Source of the DNA: Shouchella clausii
GTDB lineage: Bacteria; Bacillota; Bacilli; Bacillales; Bacillaceae_D
NCBI RefSeq assembly: GCF_001598215.1
Contig: NZ_BCXJ01000005.1
Coordinates: 186,001 to 250,000 of the forward strand
Direction: 5' to 3'
Length of the DNA stretch: 64,000 nt
Of this stretch, positions 59,504 to 64,000 are shown in pieces (the stretch's first letter is position 1; every line of letters begins with the position of its first letter). A program made the translations under genes and the position numbers. Below the pieces are notes generated by a model. That model was not told where the DNA came from. It searched no databases and saw only the letters and a list, made by a program, of their open reading frames with translations.

Positions 59504-60382
59504 ATGAACCGATTAGCCATTTCTGTCCGAAGCCGCTCTATTTATGTACATTACAACTGCAAGATAAAACCGCCGTTTGATATGAACCATTACCATCTCC
59601 ATAACGATTTTGAGTTTCATTGGCTGGAAGAAGGCGAGCGTCTGTTCATGTCAAAAAACGGCTCGATCTTGTTAAAGAAGCACACACTATTAATTATTTC
59701 ACCCCACTTCATCCATAGAATGAAAGCCGCTCCTGTACCTGAACATGCCCGTTATGTCGTTAATTTCCAACCAGCGATTCTCTCAAACGATTTAAAAAAA
59801 CTGGCTAAACCGCTGCTCTCCCCTGCTTTTACAGTGTTGCAAATTCCGCAAAAGCGGGCAGATGGGTTTAATCAGCTTTTTATGCAGCTTCTTAAAGAGT
59901 ACAACAGTCCTGCTACGAAGGAAAGCCTTCTTTATCAGCAATCGCTGCTGTCACAGCTGTTAATCGAAAGCAAGCGGGCGCTTGATTTTACGTTGCACAT
60001 GGAGCAACAGCCGTTGCCAGCCCTTTCCGAACAAACACGAGTGGCATCACAGCTAATTCAGCACATCGAACAGCATTACCAGGAGCGGTTAGACCTTAAT
60101 CGGCTTGCCTCTCATGTCCACTTAAGCCCTTCCTACGTAAGCCGGCTATTCAAACATGTCACAGGTACTCGTTTAAGCGAGTACATTCAAAAAGTCCGCA
60201 TTGCAGAGGCTTGCAAACTATTGGGAGAGTCAAGCTTGCCTGTTAAAATCGTCTGCCAGAGAGCAGGCTTTGCCAGCCTCGAACATTTTCATCGCGTCTT
60301 TAAACGTATAATGGCGGTTTCGCCGATTCAATACCGTCATTCCTATTTGCACAAAAATAGGCAATCTTTAGGTGGCAGATAA
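59504..60382 (+). CDS. AraC-family transcriptional regulator
   Basis: A 292-residue regulator. An N-terminal cupin-like sensor domain (about residues 15-115, MNHYHLHNDFEFHWLEEGER) is followed by a C-terminal pair of helix-turn-helix motifs (LNRLASHVHLSPSYVSRLFKHVTG and CQRAGFASLEHFHRVFKRIMAVSP). The cupin domain probably binds a sugar or uronate. AAAGGAG eight bases upstream sets the ATG at 59504; an in-frame GTG at 59459 is rejected. It lies directly before the pectate lyase gene and is divergent from the membrane-bound AraC gene. Either may control the lyase. Confidence 0.88.
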   Translation: MNRLAISVRSRSIYVHYNCKIKPPFDMNHYHLHNDFEFHWLEEGERLFMSKNGSILLKKHTLLIISPHFIHRMKAAPVPEHARYVVNFQPAILSNDLKKLAKPLLSPAFTVLQIPQKRADGFNQLFMQLLKEYNSPATKESLLYQQSLLSQLLIESKRALDFTLHMEQQPLPALSEQTRVASQLIQHIEQHYQERLDLNRLASHVHLSPSYVSRLFKHVTGTRLSEYIQKVRIAEACKLLGESSLPVKIVCQRAGFASLEHFHRVFKRIMAVSPIQYRHSYLHKNRQSLGGR

Positions 60383-60446
60383 ACAAAATCAGTCAATTCT
60401 TCTTTGTTATGCTAAAGGCAACTTAACTAAAGGAGGATGGTCATTT

Positions 60447-61481
60447 TTGAAAGCGCTTAAACGAATGTCCAAGCTTGTTATTTCCGGATTATGTGCTGGC
60501 TTTTTCGTTATGCTGGCATCCACGACTGCCGCCGCAGAAGAAGCAACGGTTTCCAACGAAACGATCATTAAACAAGCCAACCACCTGTTGACTTGGCAAA
60601 TGGACCATGGCGGCTGGTCGAAAGACATGCCGCAAATGTATACGCGAGACTGGAACGGCAGGGAAGCGAAATCAGTTTGGACTTCAAATGGAAAAGAACT
60701 TGGGACGATTGACAATGATGCCACCGTCGATGAAATTCGCGTTGTTGCCGAAGCGTACCAACTGACAAAAGACGAACGCTTTAAAGCAAGCGTCCACAAC
60801 GGCATTGATTTCCTTTATAAACTCCAATATCCGAGCGGCGGCTTTCGCCAAGTGTATCCACAACGGGGCAGCGACCCGTCCAGTTCCGTATGGTACTCCA
60901 ATTATGTCACTTTTAACGACCATGCGATGGTCAACGTCCTCCGTTTGCTTGAAGACGCCCGCCAAGGAAAAGCACCATTTGGAGGCGACTTATTCAACGA
61001 TTCACAGCGCAGTGAAATGGCCGCTTCAATTGAGGGCGGATTGGATTATATTTTACGTGCCCAAATCGTCGCCAACGGCAAAAAAACCGCCTGGGGCCAA
61101 CAACATGATCCTGTGACGTTGGAACCACAGCACGGGCGCGCTTATGAGCACCCTTCGATTGCAACAGATGAATCGGTAGGCATTGTCCAATGGTTGGAAG
61201 AACAACCAAACCAATCAGCCGCTGTCCGGGAAGCGGTCGCTGCCGCGCGGGCGTGGATGGATGAAGCCCGTGTCGCTGACACACGCTACGAGCGCCGCGT
61301 TGAGCCCCATTTTTTCCATGAGCCTGGGGCAGAGACATGGTATCGTTTTTATCAAATCGGCACCAACCGCCCGATTTTTTCAGGGCGTGATGGCGTCATC
61401 CACCATGACATTATGAACGTTGAACAAGAACGACGTTATGGCTATGCTTGGGCTGGCACGTGGCCGCAAAAACTTCGTTAA
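60447..61481 (+). CDS. secreted pectate lyase, polysaccharide lyase family 10
   Basis: A 344-residue secreted lyase. A signal peptide of about 32 residues ends after ASTTAAA. The family 10 catalytic domain starts at HLLTWQMDHGGWSKDMP and carries ATVDEIR, a run GGFRQVYPQRG and RPIFSGRDGVIHHD near the end. It cleaves polygalacturonate by beta-elimination, calcium-dependent in known members. AGGAGG ten bases upstream sets the TTG at 60447. A perfect cre-like box at 60448-60461 overlaps the first codons, so CcpA binding would block the gene directly. Length agrees with single-domain PL10 enzymes. It is followed by a strong hairpin. Confidence 0.93.
   Translation: MKALKRMSKLVISGLCAGFFVMLASTTAAAEEATVSNETIIKQANHLLTWQMDHGGWSKDMPQMYTRDWNGREAKSVWTSNGKELGTIDNDATVDEIRVVAEAYQLTKDERFKASVHNGIDFLYKLQYPSGGFRQVYPQRGSDPSSSVWYSNYVTFNDHAMVNVLRLLEDARQGKAPFGGDLFNDSQRSEMAASIEGGLDYILRAQIVANGKKTAWGQQHDPVTLEPQHGRAYEHPSIATDESVGIVQWLEEQPNQSAAVREAVAAARAWMDEARVADTRYERRVEPHFFHEPGAETWYRFYQIGTNRPIFSGRDGVIHHDIMNVEQERRYGYAWAGTWPQKLR
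60448..60461 (+). promoter_or_regulatory. candidate cre site overlapping the pectate lyase start codon
   Basis: TGAAAGCGCTTAAA, identical to the box at 59434-59447, begins at the second base of the TTG start codon. Binding here would act as a roadblock to transcription. Confidence 0.55.
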
Positions 61482-61512
61482 ACGTTGGTTTTCAGGTTGT
61501 CGTTAGTCTACA

Positions 61513-61546
61513 GTCAAGGACTTCCACAATGTTGGAAGTCCTTGAC
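61513..61546 (+). terminator. hairpin after the pectate lyase gene
   Basis: Perfect 14-bp arms GTCAAGGACTTCCA and TGGAAGTCCTTGAC with a 6-base loop. The tail CTATCTATCCCC is not T-rich, so it is either a weak terminator or a stabilising hairpin. Confidence 0.6.
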
Positions 61547-61588
61547 CTATCTATCCCCTTACACTCCCTGTCCGTTTAAAGGTAATAA

Positions 61589-61620
61589 GAAAAAAGCGAT
61601 CTTCTGATTGAAGAATCGCT
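61589..61620 (-). terminator. terminator of the GNAT gene
   Basis: The arms AGCGATTCTTC and GAAGATCGCT (one bulge) are followed on the minus strand by TTTTTTC, just after the stop codon at 61623. Confidence 0.8.
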
Positions 61621-61622
61621 CC

Positions 61623-62222
61623 TTAGCCAAACGTATATTCTTCTTTCCGTGCTTCAACAAATTCATCTTTTGTTAATCCAAACAGAATTAAATCTACATA
61701 TTGGCCGTTTATGTATACAACTTGTCGACGGACCCCTTCTTGAACGCAGCCAAGCTTTTCCATCATTTTAACAGAACCTTCATTTCCTTCAAGAACACAA
61801 TCATTGAATTTGTGAAGTCTTCGTTCAAGGAAAGCATACTTTAAAAGAATGTTCATGGCGCTCGTACCGTATCCCTTTCCCCGGTGCTCTTTATCAATGA
61901 TGATCCCAATACTGAATGTGCCATTTCTTTCGTCGATACTATTTAAATTAATACCGCCTATATTCTTACCTTCTTCATTTTCGATCGTAAACATGATTCT
62001 TCCATTTGTTGAAGCAAAATCTGCATGTTCCTCTGCGAACGTTTTAGAACTTGAAATAGTAGGAGGCAACTCAATCGCGCATGCCAAAAAACGACGAGCC
62101 GGTGTATCAAACTTACTAAGATAGTCTCCTTGCCAATCTTCAGGTTGGATCGCACGCAATCTAACGTTATCGTCTTGCCAAAAATAATTGCTGTCATCTA
62201 CTTTTTGTAAAATATCTTCCAT
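61623..62222 (-). CDS. GNAT family N-acetyltransferase
   Basis: A 199-residue acetyltransferase of the RimJ/RimL type. The early VRLRAIQPEDW starts the fold, and the acetyl-CoA loop reads KEHRGKGYGTSAMNILLKYAF. It transfers acetyl from acetyl-CoA to an amine; the substrate may be a ribosomal protein N-terminus, an amino acid or a drug. AAGGGG eight bases upstream makes the ATG at 62222 better than one at 62228. It is a single gene with its own terminator, AT-richer than its neighbours. No link to the pectin genes is visible. Confidence 0.88.
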   Translation of the reverse strand: MEDILQKVDDSNYFWQDDNVRLRAIQPEDWQGDYLSKFDTPARRFLACAIELPPTISSSKTFAEEHADFASTNGRIMFTIENEEGKNIGGINLNSIDERNGTFSIGIIIDKEHRGKGYGTSAMNILLKYAFLERRLHKFNDCVLEGNEGSVKMMEKLGCVQEGVRRQVVYINGQYVDLILFGLTKDEFVEARKEEYTFG

Positions 62223-62298
62223 AATCATAACCCCTTCATTCTATCTATCTGTTTCCTACCTATCTTATCATTCGTCGTCTGTTATGCCATTCCTTTTA

Positions 62299-62332
62299 AA
62301 AAAGGCTGCCCAAATAGACACGCGGCCTTTTT
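62299..62332 (-). terminator. terminator of the uronate dehydrogenase-like gene
   Basis: AAAAAGGC and GCCTTTTT enclose 18 bases; the T-run lies within the right arm on both strands. It lies just after the stop at 62353. Confidence 0.75.
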
Positions 62333-62352
62333 GGACAACCCTATTTCCTTCC

Positions 62353-63084
62353 CTACTCCCTTTTGCTTGCTTTTCCGCCAAATCCTAGCTCCTGGTAGGC
62401 GTTTAATGTGCTCCACGGTTTATGGCGATTGTCAGAAACGCCATAATACGTCCCGTAGTTTTTGTCTGTTTCAATCGACGCTTGAACGAGTGCCACTAAG
62501 TCTTCATCGGCAAGCAACGTCCGCTCAAGTCGATCATTTGGCTGTTTTCGTTTTTCGGCTGGAGGGACAGAGGCGATCCGCAAGTTGATGACAGATAGCT
62601 TGCCTTCTTTGGCAAACAAATAACCTAGCTGTTCAGAGGCAAATTTCAGCACGCCATAAAGACTGTTCGTTTTCGGAAAATCGTCAACGGTAATTTCCCG
62701 TGGCAATAAAGAGTAGCCGTCTTTTTCGTAACCATCCGTCACATGGTTGCTGCTCGCAAACACGACCCGGCGAACGCCTTTTGTTTGCGCTGCCAATAAC
62801 AGATAATAACTGGCATTGAAAAACAACGCCGTCATGTCGTCAAATTGCTCTTTGCTGTCAAGACCCTTTGTTGACTCGATCCGCAACAAATTGACAATCG
62901 TATCTGTGTCATCAGGAAACTTTTCTAAGAGACCGTGATAATCAATGGCATCCCCTTCAATAAAAGCCACATTGTCGTCTGGCTTTTGCACGTCCATGAC
63001 GACGATTTCATACTTGTCCTTTAGCCCTTCCGCAAGAATAGCGCCAATCGTCCCTGCTCCGCCCACTAAAACGATTTTTTTCAC
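62353..63084 (-). CDS. NAD-dependent epimerase/uronate dehydrogenase-like protein
   Basis: A 243-residue extended short-chain dehydrogenase. The NAD motif reads GGAGTIGA near residue 10, SSNHV lies in the middle of the active site, and YGVLK (catalytic Tyr and Lys) follows. Length and layout fit uronate dehydrogenases, which oxidise galacturonate or glucuronate to the aldarolactone, though a simple epimerase cannot be excluded. GGAGG eight bases upstream sets the GTG at 63084; an in-frame TTG at 63111 is rejected. It follows the GH95 gene on the same strand and could provide an oxidative route alongside UxaA and UxaB. A weak cre-like box lies at 63117-63130. Confidence 0.75.
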   Translation of the reverse strand: MKKIVLVGGAGTIGAILAEGLKDKYEIVVMDVQKPDDNVAFIEGDAIDYHGLLEKFPDDTDTIVNLLRIESTKGLDSKEQFDDMTALFFNASYYLLLAAQTKGVRRVVFASSNHVTDGYEKDGYSLLPREITVDDFPKTNSLYGVLKFASEQLGYLFAKEGKLSVINLRIASVPPAEKRKQPNDRLERTLLADEDLVALVQASIETDKNYGTYYGVSDNRHKPWSTLNAYQELGFGGKASKRE

Positions 63085-63168
63085 AACCGCGCCCTCCTTC
63101 TCATTCGGCAAACTCGTGCAAGCGCTTAGCGTGCCTCTCTATTGATTATTACCGTTTTCCGCTCCACA

Positions 63169-64000
63169 TTAACCATTGTTTTGAAAGGTATAGCATTTGC
63201 CTTTTTCCGCCTTAAACGCATAAAGCTTGCCTGCATCAATGGAAATTCGCTCTCCGTTTTCAGTCGTACTCATCACATTTGGGAAGACGACGATGCAAGC
63301 ATTCTCACAACTGGCATAGACGGTACAAGCAAGAACGCTGCTGTTTTGCCATTCGAGATCAATGGTAAAACCGCCTCGGCATCTGACTCCTGTAATAGCG
63401 CCTTGTTTCCAACGATGGGGAAGAGCCGGCAACAACCGGATAAACCCTTCATGGGACTGGACGAGCGTTTCAATCACTCCGGCAACAAAGCCAAAATTTC
63501 CATCAATTTGGAAAGGGGGGTGGGCGGAAAACAAATTCGGGTAGACGCCGCCGCTTTCATGCTGTTCATCGCCTTCGCGCACTGGTTGCATAAAACGGGA
63601 AATGAGCGCATCTGTCCGTTCCCCGTCAAGAAATCGTGCCCATAAACAGAGCTTCCACGCCAAACTCCAGCCAGTCCCTCCGTCGCCCCGTTCGCTTAAC
63701 GATTGCTTCGCTGCTCGGTAACGTTTTTGTTGGTGGTTGCTGCTCCACTGGCTGCCTGGATAGACACCATACAAATGAGACAGATGGCGATGGTGAATGT
63801 CTTCTCCTGGAAAGCCGTGCGTCCACTCTTGCAACGCTCCTTCAGCGCTTAACGGCGGCTTTTTCAACTGATTTAAAGCATCTTTCACATCGGTAGCCAA
63901 CTGCTGATCTCCGCCTACTAGCTCGTTTGCCGCTAAAAAAAGGTGAAAGGCATCTTCCAGTAAGGCAAGATCCATCACAGCGCCTTCGGAGACTGGATAA
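63169..64000 (-). CDS. GH95 glycosidase (alpha-L-fucosidase/galactosidase type), 3' part
   Basis: The gene runs off the right edge; the last 276 or so codons are visible. The visible part shows the family 95 signatures PVSEGAVMDLALLED, HHRHLSHLYGVYPGSQW, GDGGTGWSLAWK and PPFQIDGNFGFVAG, from the catalytic alpha/alpha barrel, followed by the C-terminal beta domain. GH95 enzymes remove terminal alpha-L-fucose or alpha-L-galactose, sugars found in xyloglucan and rhamnogalacturonan II. The N-terminal domain and any signal peptide lie outside the window. The frame is open up to the edge. It is upstream of the uronate dehydrogenase-like gene on the same strand. Confidence 0.88.
   Translation of the reverse strand, partial: YPVSEGAVMDLALLEDAFHLFLAANELVGGDQQLATDVKDALNQLKKPPLSAEGALQEWTHGFPGEDIHHRHLSHLYGVYPGSQWSSNHQQKRYRAAKQSLSERGDGGTGWSLAWKLCLWARFLDGERTDALISRFMQPVREGDEQHESGGVYPNLFSAHPPFQIDGNFGFVAGVIETLVQSHEGFIRLLPALPHRWKQGAITGVRCRGGFTIDLEWQNSSVLACTVYASCENACIVVFPNVMSTTENGERISIDAGKLYAFKAEKGKCYTFQNNG

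Noticed and set aside
61500-61516. GTCTACAGTC next to the pectate lyase hairpin as a third copy of the dispersed element end
   Set aside because: Only about ten bases match and the rest of the element is missing; chance is sufficient.
63117-63130. cre-like TGCAAGCGCTTAGC before the uronate dehydrogenase-like gene
   Set aside because: The palindromic core AAGCGCTT fits, but three positions do not; too weak to list as a site.
1-64000. tRNA, rRNA, riboswitch or insertion sequence genes
   Set aside because: I looked for conserved tRNA arms, rRNA segments, T-box or guanidine-type leader motifs and transposase motifs and found none that I could support by eye.

Overview
The window looks like a chromosomal segment of a spore-forming, probably alkaliphilic member of the Bacillaceae, most like the Shouchella (formerly Bacillus) clausii group. 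The evidence is a CotF-type spore coat protein, the sporulation checkpoint inhibitor Sda, a B. subtilis-style LXG toxin locus (DUF5082-DUF5344-LXG), typical Bacillus ribosome binding sites with frequent TTG/GTG starts, a very acidic LPxTA-anchored surface protein and a large pectin and hemicellulose utilisation region. No rRNA, tRNA, CRISPR array or complete insertion sequence was found.

Layout. 1-4.3 kb: the 5' end of a small AhpD-like gene, an Lrp/AsnC regulator, a LysE exporter with a divergent MocR regulator, a DinB protein, a DCC-family protein and a DUF1569 remnant. 4.3-7.8 kb: a contact-dependent toxin locus (two small helper proteins, an LXG toxin, its candidate immunity gene), followed by the decayed tail of an earlier toxin cassette and its orphan immunity gene. 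7.9-12.2 kb: Mn catalase, a second LysE exporter, an APC permease, CotF and Sda. 12.3-17.3 kb: an amino-acid or guanidino-compound island with EutC-like cyclodeaminase, EutB-like dehydratase, an Nramp metal transporter, a YheO/DauR-type regulator and an arginase-family hydrolase that lacks one canonical metal-binding Asp. 17.5-20.4 kb: VanRS-like two-component genes with an S11 D,D-carboxypeptidase. 20.5-28.0 kb: ArsR regulator and flavin reductase, MFS-TetR pair, and a two-component/ABC transporter operon. 28.1-38.7 kb: a giant LPxTA surface protein gene broken by a single-base frameshift. 39.9-44.2 kb: a sorbitol PTS operon. 44.3-61.5 kb: a long pectin/rhamnogalacturonan operon with its AraC-type regulators and a PL10 pectate lyase. 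61.6-64.0 kb: a GNAT acetyltransferase, a uronate-dehydrogenase-like enzyme and the 3' part of a GH95 glycosidase gene.

How the genes fit together. The 56.9-44.3 kb operon imports oligosaccharides (solute-binding protein plus two permeases). It cleaves them inside the cell (GH43, GH105, an alpha/beta hydrolase and an oxidoreductase) and converts galacturonate products through tagaturonate reductase (UxaB) and altronate dehydratase (UxaA). The secreted PL10 pectate lyase produces substrate outside the cell. Candidate CcpA (cre) boxes sit before the sorbitol operon, between the two AraC-type genes, and over the pectate lyase start codon.

Most unusual items. (1) An LXG locus retains a readable fossil of a replaced toxin module, 87 percent identical over 78 bp to the present pre-toxin region. 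(2) The 10.5-kb surface protein gene becomes one 3497-codon frame if one base is restored. (3) The arginase-family enzyme has Cys at a canonical metal Asp position and sits beside an Nramp transporter. (4) A dispersed palindrome-ended element occurs in two inverted copies 31 kb apart, one of them inside the pectin operon.
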